From Gemmatimonadaceae bacterium (GTDB taxonomy: Bacteria > Gemmatimonadota > Gemmatimonadetes > Gemmatimonadales > Gemmatimonadaceae), in the NCBI GenBank assembly GCA_030835125.1, contig JAUQWM010000049.1:87121-151120 (forward strand): a stretch of DNA of 64,000 nt, written 5' to 3'. Shown here one piece after another: positions 28,400 through 37,429 of the stretch (its first letter is position 1; each line of letters starts with the position of its first letter). The translations under genes were made by a program, and so were the position numbers. The notes beneath the pieces were generated by a model that was given only the letters and a program-made list of their open reading frames with translations, had not been told where the DNA came from and did not search any database.

Positions 28400-29881
28400 G
28401 TGCGGGGCCGCCTCCTTTCGATATCGCTGTTGCTCGGCCTGGCCGCGTGTGCCGACCGCGGTCCAGCCGGCGAGGACGTCGCCGCCTTCGCTGCCGCCTA
28501 TGGCCAGGATCCCATCGCGCTGAGGGTTGCGCTCCGGGGCGGACCCGTCCGCGCGTATCTCTATCCGCGGCTCGATTCGGTGATCTGGACCTCGACACAG
28601 TCCGTCGGCGCCCAGGCGCAGGTGCTGGCGTTCGATCCCGAGAACGGCCTCGAGGCGTACACGGACCGCGCCGGCGTGCCCGGCTGGATCGACCTTCGCG
28701 TCGGCACGATCAGGCCCAGCCGGGCCAGCAAGCTCGCGCTGGTCACCTCCGCGGATGCATGGTCGATCTTCGGCGTCGTTCGTGACACGCTGATCCACCG
28801 ATCGACGCCGAGCGCCGAGTGGGAGCTGCCCGTGCCGCACCGGGTCACCCGCCTCTTCCCCGCTCGCGACGGCACCCTGATGGCGCTGTATGCGGATGAC
28901 GATCGCGGGACGATCCTGAAGTTGCGGCCCCCGGAACGGACCGCGGTCGATTCGGCGACCATCCCGCTGCCGACGCACGTGCTGATGTCGCCCCTGGGCG
29001 ACCGGTTGTACCTGGCGTTCGGGCGGGACGTGGCGGTGCTCAACGCCGCGACGCTCGACGAGGTGGGGCGTGTTCGGTTCGATGCGCCCGTCAGCTCGAT
29101 GATCGCGACCCCCTCCGGCGACCGCGTGTTCGTCGTCACCGAAGGCTCGCACGACGTCGCGCTGCTCGACCGCTACAGCGGGGAGCGCGTCGAGTCGATC
29201 CGGATGCCGGGGCTTCCGCGCGAGCTGCGGATGGACGCCTTCGGCCGGCTCCTGCTCGCCCGCCCCGACAGCGGCGACTCGGTCTGGGTCATCAACGTCG
29301 GAACCAACCGCCTCGTGGCGACGCTCCCCACGACCTGGCGTGCCGACCTCCCGACCGTGGCGCCGGAAGGTTCGGTGGCGACGATCCCCGATCGTGACGT
29401 GCACTTCACGCTCCCCGGGCAGGCCAAGCCGCGGATCATCGTGCGCGACGGCGCCGCGGAGACATGGCATTTCGTGTTCTGGAACGGCTTCCGCCCGCGG
29501 GCGCCCGGCCTGGACCAGCCGGTGGTCTTTCCAGTGGATACGATGTCATTCGCGTCACCCGTCCGGGACTCGACCTTCTTCCCGCCGTTGCGCCCTGACA
29601 CCCAGCCGACGCGGCCAGCGGCGCCGGTCGTCGACAGCGCGGTCCGGGCGGTTCCCACCCAGTGGACCGTGCAGCTTGCCGCGGTGCTCTCGGAGGAGCG
29701 GGCCCGCGAGATCGCCCGGGCCGTCCGGGTCGATGGCGCCCAGCCGAGGGTGGTGGCGTCCTCGGTGGACGGGGCTCGCGTCTACCGGGTGGTCATGGGC
29801 CCGTACTCCTCGAAGCTGGAAGCCGACCGCGTGGGTAAGTTATCCGGGCGGGCGTACTGGGTGTTCGAGGGTGTGCCATGA
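28400..29881 (+). CDS. Lipoprotein with beta-propeller-like region and C-terminal SPOR domain
   Basis: A 493-residue protein from a GTG start, with a lipobox (LLGLAAC) near residue 17. The middle (about 50-330) consists of repeated beta strands in the style of a YVTN/WD propeller (for example 'LMSPLGDRLYLAFGRDVAVLN' and 'IATPSGDRVFVVTEGSHDV'). A Pro-rich linker leads to a SPOR-like domain at about 420-490 (TQWTVQLAAVLSEERAREIARAV...YRVVMGPYSS), which in known cases binds denuded septal peptidoglycan. It overlaps the next gene by 4 bp. A role in cell division or envelope is inferred. Confidence 0.7.
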   Translation: MRGRLLSISLLLGLAACADRGPAGEDVAAFAAAYGQDPIALRVALRGGPVRAYLYPRLDSVIWTSTQSVGAQAQVLAFDPENGLEAYTDRAGVPGWIDLRVGTIRPSRASKLALVTSADAWSIFGVVRDTLIHRSTPSAEWELPVPHRVTRLFPARDGTLMALYADDDRGTILKLRPPERTAVDSATIPLPTHVLMSPLGDRLYLAFGRDVAVLNAATLDEVGRVRFDAPVSSMIATPSGDRVFVVTEGSHDVALLDRYSGERVESIRMPGLPRELRMDAFGRLLLARPDSGDSVWVINVGTNRLVATLPTTWRADLPTVAPEGSVATIPDRDVHFTLPGQAKPRIIVRDGAAETWHFVFWNGFRPRAPGLDQPVVFPVDTMSFASPVRDSTFFPPLRPDTQPTRPAAPVVDSAVRAVPTQWTVQLAAVLSEERAREIARAVRVDGAQPRVVASSVDGARVYRVVMGPYSSKLEADRVGKLSGRAYWVFEGVP

Positions 29882-31158
29882 GACAGGAGAGCGAGCGCCC
29901 GTTGGCGCGTGCGATGACCGGGCCTTTCGGCGACCGGGCGGCTGTGGCCGTCGTCGGCGAGATCCGGTCCGATGTCGCCCGCGAGGCGCTCAAGATCGCG
30001 CGCGTCGAATCGCAGTCCCGGCCAGTCCTTCTCGTGGACCTGCTGGGTCAGGGAAGCGCGCTCGATGAGATGTTCGCCGACGATGATCCCCATGGCGTTT
30101 CGGACGCGGCGCGCTATGGCGTGTCCCTGGCGCGCGTCGCGAGGCCGGTGCCGAACGCGGACGGGTTGTTCGTGATCTCCGGCGGCGCCGAGACTCCCCT
30201 GGCCGATGACGTGCTCTCGGATCACCTCTGGGGCTCGTGGTCGGACCAGTGCCGTCGCGCCGGCGCGCTGCTCGTGGTGGCTGCCCCGGCGGACCTGGCC
30301 GACGTCGGCAAGGCGATCGACCAGCTCGACGGCATGGTCATGATCGGGGATGCGGTGGCACCTCGCACGAATACACCCCTGATCGGGCGCGTGCCCGGCG
30401 CGCGGCGCCGGCAGGCCACCGGCGACAACTCACCCCGACGGATCACGCCGGCGGAGATGGAAGCGGTCCGCAACGTGACGCCGGGGCGCACGCGCAAGCT
30501 GGTCCTCGCGGGCAGTGCAACGGCGTTCGCGGCGGTGGCCATCGCAGCCGCCTGGTGGGCGACCAGCTCGATCCGGAACCCCTCGCCCACGACGTCCCCC
30601 GCGGCAGCCCAGTCCATTGTCCTGCCCGGGGACCCCGTCATCGACGTCCCCGCGGTACTCACACCCGTCAACAACGCCGGCGTGGCCCCCTGGTCCGTCG
30701 AGATCGCGAGCGTGAACAGCATGGCCGGCGCCATGGCTCGGGTGCGACAGGCCACGGACTCGTTCCCGGTGCCGACCTTCGCGTCCTCGCGACCGGGCGG
30801 AGGCACGGCCACCTGGTACCGCCTGCTCGCCGGTGCCTTCGCCTCCCGTGAGCAGGCAGATTCCCTCCTCGCGTTACTGCGGGCACGCGGCATCCTCGGC
30901 CCGGCCGCCGGCCGTGTCGTGCAGGCGCCGCTCGCCTGGCTGCTGGAGGAGGGCGTGCCGGACGACCAGCTGCCGGGGCGCCTCTTCGCGTGGCGGCAGC
31001 AGGGCCTGCCCGCGTATGCGCTCATCGACCTCTCGGGGAACAACCGCGTGTATTTCGGCGCGTTCGAGACCGAGGAGGATGCCCGGCTGCTGTCCCCCCT
31101 GCTCGACAGCCTCACCCTCAGCGCGACCCTCGCCACCAGGGTCGGGAGTATTCGTTAG
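29878..31158 (+). CDS. Membrane protein with kinase-like N-domain lacking P-loop and SPOR-like C-domain
   Basis: A 426-residue protein. Residues about 20-170 resemble the nucleotide-binding fold of chain-length/BY-kinase or ParA-type proteins ('PVLLVDLLGQG', 'DGLFVISGG', 'AGALLVVAAPADLADVGKAI'), but the Walker A GKT/S motif is missing. A single membrane helix lies at about 205-227. The outer part holds one or two SPOR-like repeats (PWSVEIASVNSMAGAMARV...WYRLLAGAFASREQAD, then 'ALIDLSGNNRVYFGAFET'). It is coupled to the SPOR lipoprotein by ATGA, and its stop is followed directly by the smc start. It may link peptidoglycan to the chromosome machinery; that is speculation from context. Confidence 0.6.
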   Translation: MRQESERPLARAMTGPFGDRAAVAVVGEIRSDVAREALKIARVESQSRPVLLVDLLGQGSALDEMFADDDPHGVSDAARYGVSLARVARPVPNADGLFVISGGAETPLADDVLSDHLWGSWSDQCRRAGALLVVAAPADLADVGKAIDQLDGMVMIGDAVAPRTNTPLIGRVPGARRRQATGDNSPRRITPAEMEAVRNVTPGRTRKLVLAGSATAFAAVAIAAAWWATSSIRNPSPTTSPAAAQSIVLPGDPVIDVPAVLTPVNNAGVAPWSVEIASVNSMAGAMARVRQATDSFPVPTFASSRPGGGTATWYRLLAGAFASREQADSLLALLRARGILGPAAGRVVQAPLAWLLEEGVPDDQLPGRLFAWRQQGLPAYALIDLSGNNRVYFGAFETEEDARLLSPLLDSLTLSATLATRVGSIR

Positions 31159-34100
31159 GTGCGCCTGACCAGGCTCGAGATGCATGGCTTCAAGTCCTTC
31201 GCCGACGAGACCTCGATGCTGTTCGACGAGGGCGTCACCGCCATCGTCGGTCCCAACGGCTGCGGGAAGTCGAACGTGTCGGACGCGGTGCGCTGGGTGC
31301 TGGGCGAGCAGCGGGCGAGGATCCTGCGCGGCGCCAAGATGGAGGAAGTCATCTTCCAGGGCTCGTCGGCACGCCGGCCCGTCAACGTCTCGGAGGTCTC
31401 GCTGGTCTTCGCGAACGACGACGGCTCGCTGCCGACGCCCTTCCGCGAGGTGGTGGTCACGCGACGCCTGTCACGGTCGGGCGACAGCGAGTACCTGTTG
31501 AATGGCGCGGCCTGCCGCCTGCGCGACATCCACGACCTGATGCGCGGAACCGGGCTCGGGGCGGACGCCGGCGTCGTCATCGAGCAGCGGATGATCGATG
31601 CCCTCCTCTCCGACCGCCCCGACGATCGCCGCGAGCTGTTCGAGGAAGCCTCCGGCATCGGCCTGTATCGTGACCGGCGGCGCAACACCGAGCGGCGCCT
31701 CGACGAGACGACCCAGGACCTGGCCCGCATCGATGACCTCATCGGCGAGGTGCAGAGCCAGGTGCGGTCGCTCTCCCGCCAGCGCAAGCGGGCCGAGCGC
31801 CACGGCGAACTGATGGAACGGCGCTTCGCGGTGGACCTTACGCTGGCGTCGCGCGACATGGCGTCGTGGCGCGATGAGCTGGCCCGACTCGAGGTGAGCC
31901 TGCGCGAGCTGCGCGCCGCCGTGCCCACGCTCGAGGAGCGCGTCCACGAGGCCGGGCTGGCGCGCGACAAGGCGCACGGGGAGCGCGCGGCCGCCGACGC
32001 GCATCGCAACGAACTGGCGCGCCAGGCGGGCACGCTGCGCGAGGCCGTGCAGGCGTTGCGCGCCGAGATCGCGGTCGCGGGCGAGCGTCATCGCAACGCG
32101 ATGGAACGGCGCCAGCGCGCCGAGGATGAGCGGCGCGAGGGCAGCGAGGCCGGCTCGCGACTGGAACAGGAGCTGGCGGCGTCCGCGGCGGAGTGCACCG
32201 AGTTCGAGCGCCTTGTCGCGGAAGCGCAGGCGGAATCCGAGCGGCGTTCGGCGACCGAAGCCGAAGCCCGCGAGGCGGTGCGGCTCGCGCGGGAGCGGGC
32301 CGAGCAGGCCGAGCGCCAGTCGCGCCAGGCCCGTGACCGGATCCGCGCGCTGGAGTCGGACCGGGACGCCGCCCAGCGCGAGCTCACCGAGCTGGAATCG
32401 CGCACGCGCGCGCTCGATGTCGAGCGCGGCCAGCTCAACGAGGCGGCAGAGGTCCTGTCGGCCGAGATCCGCGAGGCCACCGCCACCGCCGCCCGCGCCC
32501 GCGCCGGCGTCGAGGACGCGCAGGTCGCGCTCGACCAGGCCAGGCTCTCGGCCCTCGTCGCGCGCGAACGCGACGCCGCCGCGCGCGCCGAGCTTGGGCG
32601 TATCGAGGACATGCGGACGGCGGTCGAGGGTCGGGTCCACGGGCTCGAGGGACTCGAGCGCGAACGGGTGGGACTTGCCCCCGCGGCCGCAAAGCTGCTG
32701 CAGGCGCGCGACCGCTTCGGCGCGGGCGCGGTGCTCGGTCCACTGTCCGACTTCGTGTCGGCGGGGGCGCATGCCGCGGCATCGATCGAGCGGTTCCTCG
32801 GGATGAGCGTCCACGCGGTGCTCGTCCGCGATCGCCTCGTGGCCGATGCGGTCCGCGAATGGCACGCGGAGGTGGGGCCGGGACCGTTGATGCTGCTGCC
32901 GCTCGACGCCGTTGGCGACGCCAATGGCGGCGACGCGGGCGATCTGCTGCGCCAGCTGGAGGTCGCTCCCGAGGCCGCGGGGTGGGCCAGGGTCCTTCTC
33001 GAGCGGGTCCGCGAACTGGAGGATGGCGCGTTCGTCGACCCGCGCGGCGTCGTCTGGCTGCCGGGCGCATCGGCGGGGCCCGGGCCACTGCGCCGGCGCG
33101 CCGAGTTGTTCAGCCTGCGCGCGGAACTCGAGGCGGCGCAGGAAACGCGACGCCTCGCCCTCGCGGCCACGGAAGAAGCCCGCGGCGCCCTCCAGGACGC
33201 GGAGGCGGCGGTCGGCGAGGCCGCCGACGCGGCCCTCGCCGCGCATAACGTGGAACGCCACGCGCGTGAGGCGCTTGCGGAACTGGAACGCCGCCACGGG
33301 CGGTACCAGCGCGAGATCCACGACTCGCGCACCCAGTCGGCGCAGTTGTCCGATCGGCTCGAGGCACTCGCGACGCAGGTGCGGCACCTCGACGAGGCCC
33401 AGGCCTCAGCCCGCGAGGAAGCCACGCAACACGACGCGACCGCGCGCGACAATCGCGAGGCGTTGATCGCCGCCGAGTCGAGCATGGACACGGTCCGGGA
33501 CCGCCGGACCGATGGGCAGGTGGCGCTCGCCCAGGCGCAGGCCCGGCTGCAGGTCGCCACCGATCGACGCACGCGTCTCGGGGAGGAGCGCGCCAGCGCC
33601 GCTACCCGCCTCGCCACGCTGGCGGAGGAACTCACGCTCATCGAGGACGCCGACCGCGCCCTGGCCCAGCAGATGGCGTCCTGGCAACTGGACCTGGAAG
33701 CGCGCGTGGCGACCCTGACCGATGCCGAAAACCGGCTCGATGCGGCGGAGCGCGCCGTCACCGCCGCGAACGACGAGGTCGCTCGCGCCGAGCACGAGCT
33801 GGACTCGGCGCGCTCCATGTCGCACGAACAGGGCGAGTCGCTGCATCACGCCGAGCTCCGGTTCACGGAACTGTCGGGCCGGCGCGCGGCGATCCGCGAG
33901 CGCCTCGAGGCCGAGTGGCGCCGCCCGCTCGACGACCTCATCTCCACCCTGCAGCCGCTCGAGCTCGACGACGAGTCGCTACGCACCGAAGCCCAGGCCC
34001 TGCAACAGCAGGTCGATGCGCTGGGTCCCGTGAACCCGCTCGCGATCGAGGAACATGAGGAAGAGGTGAAGCGCCTCGATTTCCTCTCCACCCAGCGCGC

Positions 34101-34707
34101 GGACCTCACCGACGCCCGCAACTCGCTTCAGGTGGCCATCCGGGAGATCGACGCGACGGCGCGCGACATGTTCCTCGCCACGTTCACGCAGGTCCGCGAG
34201 AACTTCCGCCACATCTTCATGACGCTGTTCGGCGGTGGGGAGTGCGACCTCCGGCTGGAGAACCCCGAGATGCCGCTCGATTGCGACATCGAGGTGCATG
34301 CCTCGCCGCGCGGCAAGCGCACGCAGCGGATCCACCTGCTCTCCAGCGGCGAGCGCGCCCTGGTCGCGCTCTCGCTGCTGTTCGGCATCTTCCTCACCAA
34401 GCCGAGCCCGTTCTGCCTGCTCGACGAGGTCGATGCGCCGCTGGACGACGCCAACATCGGCCGCTTCGTGCGCATGCTGAACGAGTTCAAGCAGAAGACC
34501 CAGTTCATCGTCATCACGCACAACCCGCGCACGACCACGGAAGCGGCGGACGCGGTTTACGGGATCACGATGCAGGAGCCCGGTGTGTCCTCGGTGGTGA
34601 GCGTGCGCATGCGCGGCCCGCAACTCGACGATGCCACGCGCGATGACGCCGAACCCGCCGATCGGGCGATCAACGTGACGCCGGTGAACGAGGCGATGGC
34701 GCTTTGA
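31159..34707 (+). CDS. smc: Chromosome segregation protein SMC
   Basis: An 1182-residue SMC ATPase that folds and helps separate chromosomes. The N-terminal head has 'GPNGCGKSNVSDAVRWVLGEQ' (Walker A at 31-39) and the C-terminal head 'LLSSGERALVALSLLFGIFL' (signature) and 'PFCLLDEVDAPLDDANIGRF' (Walker B). Two long coiled coils flank a hinge near residues 500-650. The gene starts at a GTG immediately after the preceding stop. Kleisin partners ScpA/ScpB are not in the window. Its end runs into a heptamer array. Confidence 0.97.
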   Translation: MRLTRLEMHGFKSFADETSMLFDEGVTAIVGPNGCGKSNVSDAVRWVLGEQRARILRGAKMEEVIFQGSSARRPVNVSEVSLVFANDDGSLPTPFREVVVTRRLSRSGDSEYLLNGAACRLRDIHDLMRGTGLGADAGVVIEQRMIDALLSDRPDDRRELFEEASGIGLYRDRRRNTERRLDETTQDLARIDDLIGEVQSQVRSLSRQRKRAERHGELMERRFAVDLTLASRDMASWRDELARLEVSLRELRAAVPTLEERVHEAGLARDKAHGERAAADAHRNELARQAGTLREAVQALRAEIAVAGERHRNAMERRQRAEDERREGSEAGSRLEQELAASAAECTEFERLVAEAQAESERRSATEAEAREAVRLARERAEQAERQSRQARDRIRALESDRDAAQRELTELESRTRALDVERGQLNEAAEVLSAEIREATATAARARAGVEDAQVALDQARLSALVARERDAAARAELGRIEDMRTAVEGRVHGLEGLERERVGLAPAAAKLLQARDRFGAGAVLGPLSDFVSAGAHAAASIERFLGMSVHAVLVRDRLVADAVREWHAEVGPGPLMLLPLDAVGDANGGDAGDLLRQLEVAPEAAGWARVLLERVRELEDGAFVDPRGVVWLPGASAGPGPLRRRAELFSLRAELEAAQETRRLALAATEEARGALQDAEAAVGEAADAALAAHNVERHAREALAELERRHGRYQREIHDSRTQSAQLSDRLEALATQVRHLDEAQASAREEATQHDATARDNREALIAAESSMDTVRDRRTDGQVALAQAQARLQVATDRRTRLGEERASAATRLATLAEELTLIEDADRALAQQMASWQLDLEARVATLTDAENRLDAAERAVTAANDEVARAEHELDSARSMSHEQGESLHHAELRFTELSGRRAAIRERLEAEWRRPLDDLISTLQPLELDDESLRTEAQALQQQVDALGPVNPLAIEEHEEEVKRLDFLSTQRADLTDARNSLQVAIREIDATARDMFLATFTQVRENFRHIFMTLFGGGECDLRLENPEMPLDCDIEVHASPRGKRTQRIHLLSSGERALVALSLLFGIFLTKPSPFCLLDEVDAPLDDANIGRFVRMLNEFKQKTQFIVITHNPRTTTEAADAVYGITMQEPGVSSVVSVRMRGPQLDDATRDDAEPADRAINVTPVNEAMAL

Positions 34708-34806
34708 GAGGGGAGATGGGAGCGGGGAGATGGGAGGGTGGTCGGACGATCGGGAGCTGATCGCCCGGCGGACATCCAGCTTCCGTCTCTCGTCTCCCAC
34801 TCCATC
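34706..34806. repeat. Inverted heptamer arrays, unit GGGAGAT
   Basis: The left arm at 34706-34740 (GAGAGGG, GAGATGG, GAGCGGG, GAGATGG, GAGGGTG) starts at the smc stop. The right arm at 34781-34806 has TTCCGTC, TCTCGTC, TCCCACT, CCATCC units. They fill the smc-MBL gap. The unit is the same type as at 3243 and 22051. Confidence 0.7.
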
Positions 34807-34812
34807 CCCGCC

Positions 34813-35589
34813 ATGCGCCTGACGACCATTGGCAGCGGCACCGCCGCGCCGCACGCGAGGCGCGCGCAAAGCGGGACACTGGTCGAGGTGGGGACCGTTC
34901 GCCTCCTGCTGGACTGCGGAAGCGCGGTGGTCACGCGCATGGCGGAACTCGGGCTCGACTGGCCCGGGATCACCCACGTCGCCATCACGCACTTTCACGC
35001 CGACCACATCTCCGACCTGCCGACACTGATCTACGGGTGGCGGTACGGCCTCCTCCCTTCCCGCTCCGCGCCGGCTGAGCTGATCGGTCCGGCCGGCTTC
35101 TCGCGCGTGCTCGACGCGATGAAGGCGGTATACGGCCAGGACCTCCTCGAACCCGGCCGGCCGCCGATCACCGTCACCGAGCTGGCGCCGGGGACCGGCC
35201 ACCCACTCGGCGATGGCGTGATCCTCACGCCATTCAAGGTTCCCCATACGGTGGAGAGCGTGGCATATTCCGTGAGCGGTCACGGCCGCCGCGTGGTCGT
35301 CACCGGGGACACCGGATTCGACGAGTCGCTGGCGGCGTGGGCGGAGGGGTGTGACGTCCTGCTGTGTGAATGCTCGTTGCCGGACGCGCTGGCCCTGCCG
35401 ACCCACCTGACGCCTCGTCAGTGCGGCGCCCTTGCGGCGATCGCGCGCCCGAAGCGGCTCGTGCTGACGCACTTCTACCCGCCCGTCGAGGCAGAGGACA
35501 TCCGGTCGCAGGTCGCCGAGCAGTTCGCCGGCCCGGTGACCTGCTGCCACGACGGCTGGACCTTGGATCTCAGGGAGCTGGAATGCTAG
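34813..35589 (+). CDS. MBL-fold metal-dependent hydrolase (RNase Z-like)
   Basis: A 258-residue metallo-beta-lactamase-fold protein. The metal motif is '[11 protein letters not shown]', with 'KVPHT', 'VVTGDTGF' and the final His in 'LTHFYPP'. The N-terminus '[21 protein letters not shown]' is typical of the RNase Z/arylsulfatase-like branch. The substrate is unknown. It overlaps aroF by 7 bp, so the two are translated in sequence. Confidence 0.85.
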   Translation: MRLTTIGSGTAAPHARRAQSGTLVEVGTVRLLLDCGSAVVTRMAELGLDWPGITHVAITHFHADHISDLPTLIYGWRYGLLPSRSAPAELIGPAGFSRVLDAMKAVYGQDLLEPGRPPITVTELAPGTGHPLGDGVILTPFKVPHTVESVAYSVSGHGRRVVVTGDTGFDESLAAWAEGCDVLLCECSLPDALALPTHLTPRQCGALAAIARPKRLVLTHFYPPVEAEDIRSQVAEQFAGPVTCCHDGWTLDLRELEC

Positions 35590-36632
35590 TCGTTATGCAC
35601 CATGACGCCGCGGCGTCAGAGGTGGAAGCCGTCTGCCAGACGATCCGCGACATGGGCTACCAGCCGGTGCCCATGCCCGGCGAACAACGTACGGCCATCG
35701 GCCTCATCGGCAACGAGGGACCCGTCGACGACTCGCAGGTCGTCGGCCTCCCCGGCGTTGCCCAGGTCCTCCACGTCTCGAAGCCCTATAAGCAGGTCTC
35801 CCGCGAGTGGAAGGCCGAAACCACCCTCGTGACGCTCGGACCCGGTGTGGTGGTCGGCGGCCGCGACGTGGTGGTGATCGCGGGACCGTGCTCGGTGGAA
35901 TCGGAGGAACAGATCGTGGCCTCGGCCCGCGCCGTGCGCGCCGCCGGCGCCACCGCGCTCCGCGGCGGGGCGTTCAAGCCGCGCAGCTCCCCGTATTCGT
36001 TCCAGGGCCTCGGCAAGCGTGGACTCGAACTGCTCGCCCTCGCCAGGCAGGAAACCGGGCTGCCCATCGTGACCGAGGCGATGGACGAGGCCGGGGCCGA
36101 GCTGGTCGCCGAATACGCCGACTGCATCCAGCTCGGCGCGCGCAACATGCAGAACTACTCGCTGCTGCGCGCCGTGGGCAGGATGAAGAAGCCGGTACTC
36201 CTGAAGCGCGGCCTGGCCGCGACGATCACCGAGTTGCTCATGAGCGCCGAGTACATCCTGGCGGCCGGGAACCCGCAGGTGATCCTGTGCGAGCGCGGCG
36301 TGCGCACGTTCGACAGCGCGGCGCGAAACATGTTCGACCTGAACGCGATCCCGATCGTGCAGCGCCTCTCGCACCTGCCGATCATCGCCGACCCGAGCCA
36401 CGGGACAGGGCTCCGCGACAAGGTGACGCCGATGGCCCGCGCCGCGGTGGCCGCCGGCGCCGACGGCATCATCGTGGAGGTGCACCCCAATCCCGATCGC
36501 GCACTGTCCGACGGCGCCCAGAGCCTGTTCCCCGAGCAGTTCGCCCAGCTGATGGAGGCCCTGCGCCTGATCGCCGGCGCCATCGACCGCAATGTCGCGT
36601 CTCCGTTGCATGCGGAACTGGGCATCGGCTGA
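35583..36632 (+). CDS. aroF: 3-deoxy-7-phosphoheptulonate synthase (AroF type)
   Basis: A 349-residue DAHP synthase, the first step of aromatic amino-acid synthesis (phosphoenolpyruvate plus erythrose 4-phosphate). Residues 1-70 form the ferredoxin-like regulatory domain ('[21 protein letters not shown]', with 'IGLIGN'). The catalytic TIM barrel has '[16 protein letters not shown]', '[19 protein letters not shown]', '[13 protein letters not shown]', '[11 protein letters not shown]', 'CERGVRTF', 'ADPSHGTG' and '[16 protein letters not shown]'. It is the Thermotoga/Bacillus-like class with an N-terminal feedback domain. The start lies inside the end of the MBL gene. Confidence 0.96.
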   Translation: MLVVMHHDAAASEVEAVCQTIRDMGYQPVPMPGEQRTAIGLIGNEGPVDDSQVVGLPGVAQVLHVSKPYKQVSREWKAETTLVTLGPGVVVGGRDVVVIAGPCSVESEEQIVASARAVRAAGATALRGGAFKPRSSPYSFQGLGKRGLELLALARQETGLPIVTEAMDEAGAELVAEYADCIQLGARNMQNYSLLRAVGRMKKPVLLKRGLAATITELLMSAEYILAAGNPQVILCERGVRTFDSAARNMFDLNAIPIVQRLSHLPIIADPSHGTGLRDKVTPMARAAVAAGADGIIVEVHPNPDRALSDGAQSLFPEQFAQLMEALRLIAGAIDRNVASPLHAELGIG

Positions 36633-36654
36633 GGGATACCAACGAGGGCGGTGA

Positions 36655-36738
36655 TCCCAGCCCCAGCCCCAGCCCCAGCCCCAGCCCCCGGCCCAAGCCC
36701 GCCGCGGCAGCAGCAGCCCGCAGCAATCAGCACGCAGC
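36655..36738 (-). repeat. Dispersed 35-bp element, copy 2, with (CCCCAG)n
   Basis: 36704-36738 is the exact reverse complement of the 35-bp core at 18153. It is preceded by about five CCCCAG hexamers on the plus strand, so here too the core adjoins a hexamer repeat. The element fills the aroF-lolA gap. Confidence 0.85.
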
Positions 36739-36759
36739 TCCCCCAGCTCCCCACATCCA

Positions 36760-37392
36760 ATGTCTCCCTTCCCCCTTCTCCTCATTGCCGCGCTGCAATC
36801 ACCCGCCGACCAGGCGATTGATGCTGCCGTGAAGGCATATGCGGACATCCGGACGGCCAGGGCGACCTTCGAGCAGACCATCACCAACCCGCTCCTCGGC
36901 TCGACCTTTCACTCGAAGGGCGAGTTCGAGCAGGCGCGCCCCAACCGCTTCGCGTTCCGGTTCACGGATCCCAAGGGTGACGTCATCATCTGTGATGGCC
37001 GTCACGTCTGGATCTACCTGCCCGCGTCCACCCCGGGCCGCGTCAACCGCGCGTCGTGCGCCAGCGACCAGGCCGGCTCGCTCGACATCATCAGCGAGTT
37101 CTTCACCGATCCCAAGTCGCGGTACACGATCGCCGACGGCGGTGCCGCCACCGTGGGCGAGCGCCGCACCCACGTCGCGGTGCTGACGCCGCGATCCCGG
37201 GACGCCGACTTCGTCCGCGCCAGGGTCTGGATCGACCCGGCGACCGGCGCGCTGGTCCAGTTCGAGGCGCAGGAACCCAACGGCCTCACCCGCCTCGTGC
37301 GGATCACCAGCTTCACGCCTAACGCCACAGTGAACCCGCGGGCGTTCACGTTCGCGGTCCCGAAGGGCGTGAAGGTCGTCGAGATCCGGTAG
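36760..37392 (+). CDS. lolA: Outer membrane lipoprotein carrier protein LolA
   Basis: A 210-residue LolA-fold periplasmic chaperone that carries lipoproteins from LolCDE to the outer membrane. A short signal peptide is followed by 'YADIRTARATFEQTITNPLLGSTFHSKGEFEQARPNRFAFRF', 'DVIICDGRHVWIYLP' and 'FVRARVWIDPATGALVQFEAQEPNG'. The family is recognised by this order of strands. It supports a diderm cell plan, in line with the several lipoproteins and barrel protein here. The gene converges with ctp. Confidence 0.9.
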   Translation: MSPFPLLLIAALQSPADQAIDAAVKAYADIRTARATFEQTITNPLLGSTFHSKGEFEQARPNRFAFRFTDPKGDVIICDGRHVWIYLPASTPGRVNRASCASDQAGSLDIISEFFTDPKSRYTIADGGAATVGERRTHVAVLTPRSRDADFVRARVWIDPATGALVQFEAQEPNGLTRLVRITSFTPNATVNPRAFTFAVPKGVKVVEIR

Positions 37393-37429
37393 GATCCGCC
37401 GGCGGGCGAGGGATCACCCGCGGCCGCGT

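Noticed and set aside
31471..33387. Large antisense frames opposite smc
   Set aside because: They mirror the coiled-coil codon pattern of smc and show no motifs of their own.
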